Shown: one piece after another, positions 15,482 to 25,006 of the stretch
Numbering within the stretch: position 1 is the stretch's first letter
Layout: each line of letters opens with the position of its first letter
Source: JBBQVO01 sp038211505
GTDB taxonomy: Bacteria > Chloroflexota > Dehalococcoidia > DSTF01 > JACRBR01
Length of the DNA: 32,546 bases
Assembly (NCBI GenBank): GCA_038211505.1
Contig: JBBQVO010000015.1
Coordinates: 1-32,546 of the forward strand
Direction of reading: 5' to 3'
Program-made: the position numbers and the translations under genes
The notes under the pieces: model-generated
Database searches by the model: none
Told to the model about the DNA's origin: nothing
Seen by the model: the letters and a program-made list of their open reading frames with translations, nothing else

Positions 15482-18400
15482 TCAGGCGAGCGTTACGGCG
15501 TACACCTCGTGCGTCCCACTCAAGCCCTTAAGCTCCACCCCGCGCGGCTCACCGAACATCGCCGCCCCGACGCTGCTCTCCACCAACTGCCGCAGCAACG
15601 ACGATACGAGGATCTCGCCGCCGACCGCTTTGCCCGCGACACGCGAGGCCATGATGACGTTCTTGCCGTAGAAGTCGTCGCCGTCCTTGATCATCTCACC
15701 GGCATGCAGACCAATGCGCACCTTCACGTGGTCGCCATCGGCCGCGTTGTGCCCGTCGAACGCCTTCTGGATTGCGATGGCGCAATCGAGACCCTTCTTC
15801 GCCGACTGGAACGCGATCATGAAACCGTCGCCCATCGTCTTCACTTCGTAGCCGCCGTACGTCTGCAGCTGCTCGCGGATGAGGGCGTTGTGCTTGCGGA
15901 GGAGCTCCTGCCACGCCTGGTCGCCGAGGCGTTCGGTGAGTACGGTCGAGTCTTCGATGTCGCTGAACATAATCGTGACCGTGCCGTCAGGGGCGAGCGC
16001 TTGCTGCGGGAGGCTGGGGCGTTCTTCGCCCACGGAGTTGGCCACTGCCTCGATTGAAGTCATGACGTCCGTAGCAATGTCCACGCCCTGTAAGCGAAAG
16101 CGGTCGGCGAGCACTAGCTCAAGCCAGGGTCCTCCTGCCGAGATGTTGCGGTAGATCCCCAGCGCCGCGTCGAAGCGGTCGAGGGCTGCGCGTCGTTGGC
16201 CTGCGTCCGCGAGTATCCGACCCCAAACGTGCTGCGCCTCCGCCTCGAACCACGGAAGCTCGAACTTCCGGAAGATGCTGAGGGCGGTCTCGATGCGCTG
16301 TTCAGCCTCCCGTTCGCGACCGTCGGCGATATCGATCAGCGCTTCGGCGACGAGGATGCGACCCTCACGCCCGCGCCAGTCTTCGCCGTTCGCGGAGATT
16401 TCGCGACAACGCGCCACGAGCGTCCGCGCGGCCTCCAGATCGCCAAGATCCAACTCGGCCAATGCTAGCTCAGCGGCCAGCGCCAGTTCGCAGAGAACCG
16501 CTCCCCCATCCGCAGCGAGCCGGAGGGCCGGCTCGAGCGCGGCGCGCGCCCCCGCTGGGTTAACCCGGGCACGTTCCGCCCAGCCCAGCTCTTCGACGAA
16601 GACCCCTGTGTTTTGACGCGCCTCTTGTTGGCGGAGTCGATCGAGCGTTCGAGTCCACTCATCGGTCGCAGAAGCCCAGTCACCATCCCAGAATGCCTGT
16701 GACGCCCGGAGCTGTGCCGCGTCGCCGATATCGTCGCGGCGTGATGTCGCGTTCTCCCATTCAGCCCGGCGACCCGCGGCCACTCGTGTGTCTAGAAATA
16801 AGTCGAACAAGACCGTCCGCTGAGATTTGGCTTCGCGTGTCTCCGGTTCATCCAGTTCCGGAACGACAATTCGAGCGGCACTTCCCGGATCGAGCAACGC
16901 GCGGTCGAAGAACGCATGGAATAGAACAGCGTGCCAGCGAAGAAACCCGTTCCGCTGCTCGACGGCGCGCCGCCATGCTTCCTCCAGCAATGACATACCC
17001 TCGCCGATCCTCCCAGTATGAACGAGCGCGATGCCTCGAAACCCCATTCCGTTCGTCGCAAGCGCCTCGTTTCCGATCTCGTCCGCGATCTCGGTGACAC
17101 GCGCGGCGGCCGCGACGAGATCAGGGATCTGCAGCAGGGACATCGCCGCGTCAGCAACGCCGGCGTAGAACAAGCCGAGAGAAACACGAGGACCCTCAGC
17201 GCTCAACGCGGGCTCGGCCGCTTTCAGATGTCGCATCGCCTCGACGGCGTTAGCTCGGCGGTGTCCTCCGAACGAAAGCACGCGCGCAATGCGCGAATGG
17301 ATCCGGGCTGCTCGCCGGTCATTCCCTGTGCGTTCGTAGAGAGACAGCGCCTTTTCGTACCACTCCGTGCTCGCCGGCATACCAAGCCCGCCGAAGTAGT
17401 ACAGGTCTCCCAGGCGCTCCATCTGTTCCGCGACCTGATCCTGGGATGCGCCCGTCTCTTCGAGAATCTCTACCGCCGCTTCCGCGTGGTGCACGGCATC
17501 TTCGAACGCGTAGATCGCGCGTGCGGCCTCTCCTGCCTGCATCGCGTACCGCAACGCCTTCTCGCGATCGCCACCTGCGCCGGCGAGCTCGTAGTGCACC
17601 GCGAGCGTCTGCACATGGCGCGCGATACTTCTCGCGTGCACTTGTTCGACCGCCTCACCCGCACGGAAATGGAAGCGTTGACGCCGGGGGAGGCTGAGTT
17701 CGTCCGAAAGCGTTTGTTGAACCAGGGCATGCGTGAACTGGTACGCGGGTGCGGCGCGATCCTTGAGCTCGACGATGAGCTGCGCATCGAGCGCCTCTTC
17801 AATTGCCGGTAACAGCTCATCGTCGTTCAACTCGGTCATCGCCCGGAGCACGGAGAACTCCCAATCGCGCCCCAGAACCGCTGCCTGAACGAGTGCGTTG
17901 TTGCATGTCTCCGAGAGCCGCGACAGCCTCCGGCCGATCACCTCTCGAACGCCCTCGGGGATGCCCATTTCTTCGATCGAGTCGGCGTCGCTCACCCATC
18001 GATCGTCGCGACGATACAGGGCGCCCGTTTCTACCAGGTGGCGCAGGATCTCCTCGATGAAGAACGGGTTGCCCTCGGTCTCCTGGTAGAGCGCGTGGGC
18101 GAAGGCGGGCGCCACCGTCTCTTCCGGCTGTTGTCCTACGGCGGCGAGCAGCGCGCTGATCTCGGCGACCTGTAGGCCGTGGAGACGGATCCGTTCATAC
18201 AGCCGCTTCTGACGCAGCTCGCCGAGGGCGGCTGAGAGCGGGTGCTTGCGGTCCAGCTCGACGTCGCGATAGGTGCCGACGACGGCGATGCGACTCTCGG
18301 CAACACGCCGCGCCAGGTGCTGCAGGAGCAGGAGCGACGGCGCGTCGGCCCAATGGAGGTCGTCAAGAACGATGACAAGCGGCGTCGCCTTTGACGCGGC

Positions 18401-19912
18401 GACGAGAAAGCTCGTCACGCTCTCGAAGAGTCGGAGACGATCCGCGTCGCCTTCGCCGGCTGCTGACGGCGGAAGGTCGGGCAGGCGTTCGCGGACTTCC
18501 GACACGAGCCGCGCAACGTCGGAGCCGCCGCTGCCGAGCTCGGAACGCAGCGCCTCGGGTGCACGGACGGCGACGTACTGACGGATCGCTTCGATAAACG
18601 GACGGTACGGCAGCGCCGCCTCGCTTTCATAGCAGCGTCCCCACAGCACCTGCGCGTCACGTACGCGCGCGTAGACAGCGGCCTCCTCGGTGAGACGCGT
18701 CTTGCCGATGCCAGGCTCGCCGACGACCATCGTGAGCGATCCCGCGCCGCTGAGCGCGAGATCGATACGGTCACGCAGCACGGCCAGTTCTTCGTGACGA
18801 CCGATCAGCCTGCCCCAGGCCAGGTGAGCAACGCCCGGCTCGCGGCCAGTATCCGGCGGCCGTACAGCGGCGGTGCTGGTCGTCGAGATAGCCAGGAGAC
18901 GCTCACGCACGAGGGCCGCGTTAGCGGGTCGGCGCGCGGGCACCTTCACCAGCAGATCATCGATCAGCGCTTCGAGTTCCGGGCTGACCGCCGGGTTGTG
19001 CCAAGATGATGCGACCGGCGTGGCGTTGAGATGCTGCGAGATCACCGCGACGGCGTCGTCGCCCACGAACGGCGGACGGCCGGTGAGCGCCTCATAGAGC
19101 ATGCAGCCGAGAGAATAGAGGTCAGACTGCGGCACTGCCGGCTGGCCCAGCGCCTGCTCTGGCGGCATATATGCCACCGTCCCGAGCATCGTTCCCTCCG
19201 TGGTCATGCGCGCGTGCTCAGCTGCGAGGGCGAGCCCGAAGTCGCCGAGCTGCGCCGTCCCGTCCTGCGCTAGCCAGATGTTGCCGGGCTTTACGTCCCG
19301 ATGAATGATTCCGTGGTCGTGCGCGTGCTCGAGCGCGTCACACACCTGCCGCGCGATGCGCAGCACCTGTTCCACGGGCAACCGCTGTCCGTCCGCTGCG
19401 CGGATCGCGTCGTCGACCGAACCGCCCGCCATGTATTGGCTGACGATGTATGGTTGACCCTCGTCTTCGCCGACGTCGTAAATGGTCACGACGTTTGGGT
19501 GGTCACCGAGCTGAGCCATCGCCTCTACCTCGCGCTGCACACGCGCAAGGCTGGCGGGCTCGAGACCTTCCGTTTTGATCACGGCGATGGCGACGTCGCG
19601 TTTGAGCTTCGCGTCGCGCGCCAGGTAAACGCGCTTGCGGCCGCCTTCGCCGAGGAACCGGCTCACGGCGTAGCGGCCTCTAGCGAAGGACGCGGGCAGC
19701 GGCCGAGCGATCGGCGCCGCCGGCTCCGGCACCGCTGCAGCGGTCGAACCCGAAACGCCGTGAGCCAGAGACGCGCGGCATCGCTTGCAGAACTTCGCCG
19801 TGGGCGTGTTCTGTGTGCCGCAGGCGCCGCACGCCCGGATCAGATCACCGGCGCACTGCTCGCAAAAATCCGCATCGTCCGGGTTGTTGTGCCCGCAGGC
19901 GGCGCATTGCAA
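15482..19912 (-). CDS. Zinc-ribbon/Ser-Thr kinase/AAA-ATPase/TPR/adenylate cyclase multidomain protein
   Basis: 1476 residues. TTG start at 19912, with AGGAG seven bases upstream, so that the first zinc-ribbon Cys is residue 3. Two CxxC ribbon pairs occupy 3-45. A protein kinase domain spans about 81-340: glycine loop LGEGGRKRVYLA, catalytic HRDVKPGN (205-212), DFG 224-226, GTVAYMPPEQ. The usual VAIK Lys is Ala here (VAIAVIK), with K113 three residues on. An AAA/NACHT-type ATPase follows (Walker A GEPGIGKT 398-405, Walker B VIVLDDLHWAD), then a long helical TPR-like region. The end is a class III cyclase (SDIEDST, KTMGDGF). It is probably a cytoplasmic signal integrator producing a cyclic nucleotide. 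Its cyclase end is nearly the same as the partial gene at 1-498. Confidence 0.93.
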   Translation of the reverse strand: MQCAACGHNNPDDADFCEQCAGDLIRACGACGTQNTPTAKFCKRCRASLAHGVSGSTAAAVPEPAAPIARPLPASFARGRYAVSRFLGEGGRKRVYLARDAKLKRDVAIAVIKTEGLEPASLARVQREVEAMAQLGDHPNVVTIYDVGEDEGQPYIVSQYMAGGSVDDAIRAADGQRLPVEQVLRIARQVCDALEHAHDHGIIHRDVKPGNIWLAQDGTAQLGDFGLALAAEHARMTTEGTMLGTVAYMPPEQALGQPAVPQSDLYSLGCMLYEALTGRPPFVGDDAVAVISQHLNATPVASSWHNPAVSPELEALIDDLLVKVPARRPANAALVRERLLAISTTSTAAVRPPDTGREPGVAHLAWGRLIGRHEELAVLRDRIDLALSGAGSLTMVVGEPGIGKTRLTEEAAVYARVRDAQVLWGRCYESEAALPYRPFIEAIRQYVAVRAPEALRSELGSGGSDVARLVSEVRERLPDLPPSAAGEGDADRLRLFESVTSFLVAASKATPLVIVLDDLHWADAPSLLLLQHLARRVAESRIAVVGTYRDVELDRKHPLSAALGELRQKRLYERIRLHGLQVAEISALLAAVGQQPEETVAPAFAHALYQETEGNPFFIEEILRHLVETGALYRRDDRWVSDADSIEEMGIPEGVREVIGRRLSRLSETCNNALVQAAVLGRDWEFSVLRAMTELNDDELLPAIEEALDAQLIVELKDRAAPAYQFTHALVQQTLSDELSLPRRQRFHFRAGEAVEQVHARSIARHVQTLAVHYELAGAGGDREKALRYAMQAGEAARAIYAFEDAVHHAEAAVEILEETGASQDQVAEQMERLGDLYYFGGLGMPASTEWYEKALSLYERTGNDRRAARIHSRIARVLSFGGHRRANAVEAMRHLKAAEPALSAEGPRVSLGLFYAGVADAAMSLLQIPDLVAAAARVTEIADEIGNEALATNGMGFRGIALVHTGRIGEGMSLLEEAWRRAVEQRNGFLRWHAVLFHAFFDRALLDPGSAARIVVPELDEPETREAKSQRTVLFDLFLDTRVAAGRRAEWENATSRRDDIGDAAQLRASQAFWDGDWASATDEWTRTLDRLRQQEARQNTGVFVEELGWAERARVNPAGARAALEPALRLAADGGAVLCELALAAELALAELDLGDLEAARTLVARCREISANGEDWRGREGRILVAEALIDIADGREREAEQRIETALSIFRKFELPWFEAEAQHVWGRILADAGQRRAALDRFDAALGIYRNISAGGPWLELVLADRFRLQGVDIATDVMTSIEAVANSVGEERPSLPQQALAPDGTVTIMFSDIEDSTVLTERLGDQAWQELLRKHNALIREQLQTYGGYEVKTMGDGFMIAFQSAKKGLDCAIAIQKAFDGHNAADGDHVKVRIGLHAGEMIKDGDDFYGKNVIMASRVAGKAVGGEILVSSLLRQLVESSVGAAMFGEPRGVELKGLSGTHEVYAVTLA

Positions 19913-20195
19913 CGCCCTGCTCCTGACCTACCTACGGGAGCCCGTTCCCGTGGAGCCTTATGATATGGAAACCCGCACACTACTGGGAGTGACGACTTCA
20001 CTCTTGGCCGATGGGCGGGCGTATTCGCGACGGAGCTCGTGAAAGGTGCTCCACCGAGCACGCGGCTATTCCCGGATGAATCGCTTTGAGTCGCATGACG
20101 TCGAGACCAGCCCCGTGTCGGAACTAAAGTTCGACCCCGGAGGGAGCTCGGCGGCGTGCCTTGACTTCGTGCCGCACAAGAGCGCTCATGGGACG

Positions 20196-21157
20196 ATGAA
20201 CCGCAACGCCCCTATAAATATGGAAGCGATGCCGCCCGCTCCGACTCTGCCGGAGCTCGTTGACCTGTACCTCCTGCGCTGCCAGGTCGAAGGGAAATCC
20301 GTCCAGACGGTCGTTGCCTATCGCTACACACTTGGTCGTTTCCTACGAACCCTCCGCGAAGACGGCGTGCACCTTGAGGCGTCCGCGGTTCAACAGGCAC
20401 ACCTCTACCGTTACCTCGGCCGCTTCACCGACCTATCGTTGGACACCCGCCATCGCTATTTCCGTGAGGTTCGTTGCTTCTTCAACTGGGTCACTGCAAG
20501 CGGTTACTTGAGCGCATCGCCTTTCGCTCATCTACGGAACGTCCGCCTGCCGCAGAAGATCGTGCGCGTATTCACGCCGGACGACTTGAGGCAGTTGCTC
20601 GCGGCGTGCTCAGCCACTCCGGCGGGCGCCAGGGATCGAGCCGTCCTTATCACTCTGCTCGACACCGGGCTGCGTGTGTCGGAGCTCGTGCGCCTGACGC
20701 TCGACGACGTGGATCTCGAAACGCAGCGTGTACGGGTGCTCCATGCCAAGGGCAACAAGCAGCGCGTCGTTGCCTTCTCAGGCGACTGTTGCGAGGAGCT
20801 TCGTCGCTACCTCGCGATCCGCGGAGATGGCGCTGGACCGCTGTTCATTGCGAGCGACGCACATGGGACGTTGCGTCCGATGGTGGCGCTGCGGCCGAAC
20901 GGCGTCAAGCAGATGCTGCGCCGATTGGGACGGACGACCGGGCTCGAAAAGGTTCACGCCCATCGTTTCGGCACACGTTTGCTACGTGGGCGATCGAGCA
21001 GGGCGCGCGTGAGCTCGACGTGCAGTTGCTGCTCGGCCACGCATCGCCGGACATGGTGCGGCGGTACGCGTCGTCCTACAACTCCGAGCAGGCGGCGCGT
21101 CGGCATGTCGAGTTTTCGCCGGCGGGTCGCCTCGCCGTCCCGTACGAAACTCGCTGA
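20196..21157 (+). pseudogene. Tyrosine site-specific integrase, one-base frameshift
   Basis: The N-terminal SAM-like core-binding domain (LPELVDLYLLRC ... FFNWVTASGYL) runs into the catalytic domain in one frame: R of TGLRVSELV, the K in HAKGNKQR. After HAHRF, at about 20969, the frame breaks. The following bases read HTFATWAIEQGA, LLGHAS and the nucleophile segment MVRRYASS only in the -1 frame. Adding one C (TTC-CGG) joins them into a 320-residue protein with the full R-K-H-R-H-Y set. The span of 962 bases is one short of a multiple of three. It is either an inactivating deletion or a sequence error. The start is taken at 20196 (GGGA upstream); 20220 is an alternative, and an open frame also extends upstream to 20046. 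It converges on the terminase gene with 32 bases between. Confidence 0.85.
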
Positions 21158-21189
21158 TGATGGCGTGCCTGTTCAGCAAGATCCGCCGA

Positions 21190-22815
21190 CTAAATCCGTC
21201 TGATCGCGCGCACGCGCGCACCCACCCTCGCCGTGGCGGCAAGCATGCAGTAGACCTCCGCGTGCGCGTAGTGATCGGCGCGCGATCCTTCTACCCAGCG
21301 CCCGATCCAGTTACCTTGGCCATCGCGCTCGAGCGTCCGCTTCGGAGCGAGCAGCTGTTGATAGTAGTCGCCGAGTCCCTGCTTGACACCGCCGCCAAGT
21401 GAGCGGGCATCGTGCGGGAGCGAGACGGCTTGATCGCGGAACCGCTGAACCACCTCATCAAGTGCCTGCGTGCGACTGACGTGGAAGCGGTTGGGTTGAT
21501 TCCCCGTACCGCGTACTCGCTCATGTCCGGACTGATGCCGATCGTATTGCGCGAGCCAGGCGCGGCGTTTGTGTTGCATCGCGAACGAGTTTGCAGCGAA
21601 CAATTCCGGCTGCGCGTCAATGACTGCAGACTTCACGTTGAAGCGATCGAGCAGGCCATCGAGCTCATCAAAACCGACGTCGCCCGCGAACCAAAGTCGC
21701 GGAGTGAACGGTGAACCACTCGACCGATCTCTTTCGGTGCGTCTCTGGCGAATTACCACGTGACAACGGAGTCCAACGTCGATGCCCATGTCGCAGGGCT
21801 GGCCCGCGTAGTCAGTGGTCAGATAGTCGTCGCGGCAGCCATCGATCACATCAACCGTGAGCCCGCCGCCGGGTGCCACAAACGTTTCGCCGAGATCGCT
21901 GTTCTGGAACTCCTGCAAGGCGAACGGCGTCCTCGCCTCGCTGGCCGCGATCATCTCGGGGATGTTCGCCCATGGGCTATACAGGCGATTCAGGTAATAG
22001 CCGTGGATCTCCTCGTTGCCGGGCGCCTCCGCGACCCAGCGACCTTTTGCGACGACGGTCATTGGGCGGCGACAGTCCCGGCAGACGACGCGCGCCGACT
22101 TCTGGTCGACGTTTTCCGCCCAGCGCAGCGTCTGCTCGACGCCGCATGCGGGGCAACGCAGATAGTAGCGCCGCTGGTCGGACTGTAGAAGGAGCCCGTT
22201 GATGCCGGCTTCCGGGATGCTCGGCGTCGAGGCGACAATTAATCGGCCCCGCTGGCTAGACGTGAGACGTTTGCGTGCGAGCTCAAGGACGCCCTCGTCC
22301 ATCTGATCGAACTCGTCGAGAATGCAGAGGTCGACGGGGATGCTGGCGATCTGGCGGCGGCTTTCGGCGCCGCGCAAATGGATGTATCCATGCCCGAAAT
22401 GCTTGAGTCGCTTGTTGTCGGCGCCCTTTCGCATCGGCGGCTCGGGCTGGAGGCGGGAACGCATGTACGGATTGTCCTGAAGTGCGGCATCGATCCGTGC
22501 CTGCGCGACATCGTCCATCTGGTTCTGGGTCGGCATCAAGAACAACACGTTGCCGCGCCCGCCCCAAGCGGAATCAGCCGCATGGAACGCGCGGTTGATG
22601 AGCAGCTCCGAGATGCCAACCTGTGCGGACTTCTGGATCGCCACGAATGGATGATCGTCGCGGCTGATGTCGGCGATCGCCGGCATGTGACGGAGTGGGT
22701 TGCCGGCGATCGTGCGGTGCACCATCGACCAGCCATAGGGATCATCAGGACGCCGCCGGAGGCGTTCTCTCCAGATCTCGTTCGACGAGGTCAATGAGGT
22801 TGTCGAGTTGTTCAT
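21190..22815 (-). CDS. Phage terminase large subunit (GpA/TerL type)
   Basis: 541 residues. ATG at 22815 follows GGAG by seven bases and lies inside the end of the small-subunit gene. The ATPase domain has the GpA-type divergent Walker A (KSAQVGIS, 62-69), Walker B CILDEFD (164-170) and the coupling motif VASTPS. A zinc knuckle follows (C221, C224, C245, C248), as in many GpA proteins. The C-terminal nuclease region carries acidic clusters GIDVG and VIDAQPE, then ADHYAHAE. The protein looks full-length. It packages DNA into proheads by cutting and ATP-driven translocation. No portal or capsid gene follows: its stop is 32 bases from the end of the convergent integrase. Confidence 0.9.
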   Translation of the reverse strand: MNNSTTSLTSSNEIWRERLRRRPDDPYGWSMVHRTIAGNPLRHMPAIADISRDDHPFVAIQKSAQVGISELLINRAFHAADSAWGGRGNVLFLMPTQNQMDDVAQARIDAALQDNPYMRSRLQPEPPMRKGADNKRLKHFGHGYIHLRGAESRRQIASIPVDLCILDEFDQMDEGVLELARKRLTSSQRGRLIVASTPSIPEAGINGLLLQSDQRRYYLRCPACGVEQTLRWAENVDQKSARVVCRDCRRPMTVVAKGRWVAEAPGNEEIHGYYLNRLYSPWANIPEMIAASEARTPFALQEFQNSDLGETFVAPGGGLTVDVIDGCRDDYLTTDYAGQPCDMGIDVGLRCHVVIRQRRTERDRSSGSPFTPRLWFAGDVGFDELDGLLDRFNVKSAVIDAQPELFAANSFAMQHKRRAWLAQYDRHQSGHERVRGTGNQPNRFHVSRTQALDEVVQRFRDQAVSLPHDARSLGGGVKQGLGDYYQQLLAPKRTLERDGQGNWIGRWVEGSRADHYAHAEVYCMLAATARVGARVRAIRRI

Positions 22816-23257
22816 CGGTGAGCTCCTTCAGGCGTGGCCGGATCTCCAGCTCGCCCCGTATCTCTTGCTTCTCCGTTGCTTCGCCGCGCGCCAGCCTCTC
22901 CATGCGCACGCCTTCGACGACTGTTCGTATCGCGCCGTCGGCGGTGACGTGGTCGTCGTCCATCCGCGCGATCCACTCGGCGCCTCGTTGTTGCAGCAGC
23001 AGCGCCTCCTTCGTATGCCGCTCGGCCATCTCGCGTAGGGCTTGCACGCGTGCCGCATCGGCAGCAATCCGAGCCTCGCGATCCAACTCGGCGATGCGAT
23101 GTTGCCAGTGAAATCGTCGCGACCATTCGAACAACGTGCGCTCCGTCGGCGATGAGCCAACGGCGCGCAATGCAGCCTGAAGACGCTTGATCGTTCGGTC
23201 GGGGCCGAGGTTGAAGTACAGATCGAAGGCGCGTTGGCTTCGCGAGGTTTCACGCAC
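22745..23257 (-). CDS. Phage terminase small subunit (TerS-like)
   Basis: 170 residues. The N-terminus holds a helix-turn-helix region (TIKRLQAALRAVGSSPTERTLFEW, then SRRFHWQHRIAE) followed by long charged helices. This is the common layout of small terminase or terminase-adjacent DNA-binding subunits that recognise the packaging site and form a ring. Position supports this: it overlaps TerL by 71 bases downstream, and its start overlaps the end of the ParB-like gene by 8 bases. The family call rests on layout and context more than on a decisive motif. Confidence 0.75.
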   Translation of the reverse strand: MRETSRSQRAFDLYFNLGPDRTIKRLQAALRAVGSSPTERTLFEWSRRFHWQHRIAELDREARIAADAARVQALREMAERHTKEALLLQQRGAEWIARMDDDHVTADGAIRTVVEGVRMERLARGEATEKQEIRGELEIRPRLKELTDEQLDNLIDLVERDLERTPPAAS

Positions 23258-23927
23258 GAGACACCCCCAAGTAGCAGCGGCATGCCGTCGCGAGTGCGCG
23301 GCCGCGTTTATTCGACCCGGTCAGTTCATCGGAAGCGGCCGCGACGGCGCGTTCGATCAGGGCCTCGTCCTCCGCCGTCACGGCGAACGAGATCAGTCGG
23401 GGGCCGTCAGCCGAGGCGCGTTGCGCTGCCGCGGTCAGCTCGGCGAGGAGAGCGTCGGTGTCCAGCGCGGCGAAGTCTAGGGCATCGTCGATCGCCTGGG
23501 CGTCTTCCGGCAGCAACGCTACAAGTACGTCACGCGGCAGCAGGCGGTCGAGCTCAGCCAGCAAGGCGCTGCGCAAGCCCGGAACATCGCCGCCGCGCAA
23601 GGCGTTCACGGTGGCCAGCAAGAGGAGCGCCGTCTGGTCGTCGCAGTCCCAGAGAAAGCACAGCACGTCGGCGTGGCCGAGACGGGGCAGGATGCGCCAC
23701 CGTTGTTCTCCATCAATGAGCTGGAACTCCCCCGGCAGATCAGGGTGTGGCCGTACGAGGAGCGGTGGGTACTTGCCGGTCCTTTCGATATTGCGCGCGA
23801 CTTTCTTTGCGATGTCGTCAGACATGACATTCGCGTTGAGCGGATGAGGATGTACCAGCTTGAGCGGGATGCGGAGTAGCCCGGGCTCAGCGGCGGGCGA
23901 TGACGACGAGTTCGCGGTTTCGTTCAC
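23250..23927 (-). CDS. ParB/Srx-fold nuclease domain protein
   Basis: 225 residues from GTG at 23927, chosen because AAGGAGG sits seven bases upstream; an ATG at 23981 lacks this. The N-terminal part (about residues 15-105) is ParB-like: IPLKLVHPHPLNAN, then GKYPPLLVRPHPD and the signature LIDGEQRWR, followed by ALLLLATVNALRGG. The C-terminal half is an Ala/Leu/Asp-rich helical region. Phages and mobile elements carry such stand-alone ParB-like proteins next to methylase and terminase genes; some are nucleases. It overlaps the methylase end by 41 bases and TerS by 8, so this is one operon. Confidence 0.85.
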   Translation of the reverse strand: MNETANSSSSPAAEPGLLRIPLKLVHPHPLNANVMSDDIAKKVARNIERTGKYPPLLVRPHPDLPGEFQLIDGEQRWRILPRLGHADVLCFLWDCDDQTALLLLATVNALRGGDVPGLRSALLAELDRLLPRDVLVALLPEDAQAIDDALDFAALDTDALLAELTAAAQRASADGPRLISFAVTAEDEALIERAVAAASDELTGSNKRGRALATACRCYLGVSRA

Positions 23928-24893
23928 GATTTTCCTCCTTCGCAACTGACCGGAGATGGGCGTACGGGATCGCGACGGCACGGCGTACGGTGCGACGGCG
24001 CGCCACGAGTTCGCTGAGCGATTCGATGGAAGCGGTCGGACCGCCGTACGAGATGGCGACGAGGGGCACGTCGCGCGCCGCGTCGAGCAGTTCGTCCAAG
24101 CTCGGTGGCGGCGCGTTCAACGGCTCGTCGCCGAGGAGCATGTCGAGGATGGCGTAGTGCGCGCCGTAGCGGGTTGTTTGTTCGTATGGCGCATCCAAAT
24201 ACACCACGTCGGCCGCGTTCGTGCGGATCGCCGTAAGAGCATCCATTTGCATCGCGGTACCACGCCCAGGGAAGACGCCGGCGTTCACGTCTCGTGCGAT
24301 GCTCCACGCGTGCGCGGGCGTGAGAAGTGACCGCGCCTTCAAGTAGTGTCCAGCCCGCCGCGGACTGATTCGGTCGTAGTCGCCGCCTACCGCTGCTGCG
24401 GCGTCGGTTGCCGACGGCGCCGACATGGGGAACAGGCGCAGTACCAGCTTGACCAGCACCAGCAGCAACATGCTCCGACGGGTTCGGGCTGGCGCTCCGC
24501 ATGAGCGAGCCCGCGATCGATAAAGGCTGCCTGCTCGGCGGTGAATGCTGATCCGACGAGACCGGCGGCCGGCCCGAGGTCGGCGACGACGCCGTCTAAG
24601 AAAAATCCGGCGACGTCGTGCTGCGTCAGTCTGAATGATGAGTTCGCGATCAGAGCCTGTGCGACGATGGTCGCCCGCCGCGCGATGTCCGACGCGATCA
24701 CGGAGAAGCCGAGCGCCTTGGCGAGAAGCACGACGGAGCCGCCGCCTGAAAATGGGTCGAGGAATACGTTCCGTGCCCACTCATTGCGAGGAAGCTCGCT
24801 CTCGATCACCGACAAAATGAACGGCGCGAGCGCGCGCTTCCCACCGATGTACGGGAGCAGCGCGTTGGCATGGTGGCGCGTGATTTCGGCCAT
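23887..24893 (-). pseudogene. Dam-like N6-adenine DNA methyltransferase, one-base frameshift
   Basis: The N-terminal part (from ATG 24893) has LLPYIGGKRALAPFI and the SAM motif DPFSGGGSVVLLAKALG. The C-terminal part has SPRRAGHYLKARSLL, the catalytic motif as DAPY (usual DPPY) in VVYLDAPYEQTTRYG, and AISYGG. They lie in two frames. The switch is at about 24480, where GTC GGA would have to read GTC CGG to continue into SMLLLVLVKLVLRLFPM. The span is 1007 bases, one short of a multiple of three. With one base added it would give a 335-residue enzyme of usual Dam size. Such enzymes methylate adenine in DNA using S-adenosylmethionine. It lies in the terminase operon upstream of ParB. Confidence 0.8.
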
Positions 24894-25006
24894 GCATGCA
24901 TAATCTCTGGTTGGCGCCCGGAAAGATTGGGGTCGTTTGGCGACACCGTCTAGCTAGCCAGCGGGATGCTCATCCCGAGCGTGTCGACGGCGGTAGCGAC
25001 GCGGAG

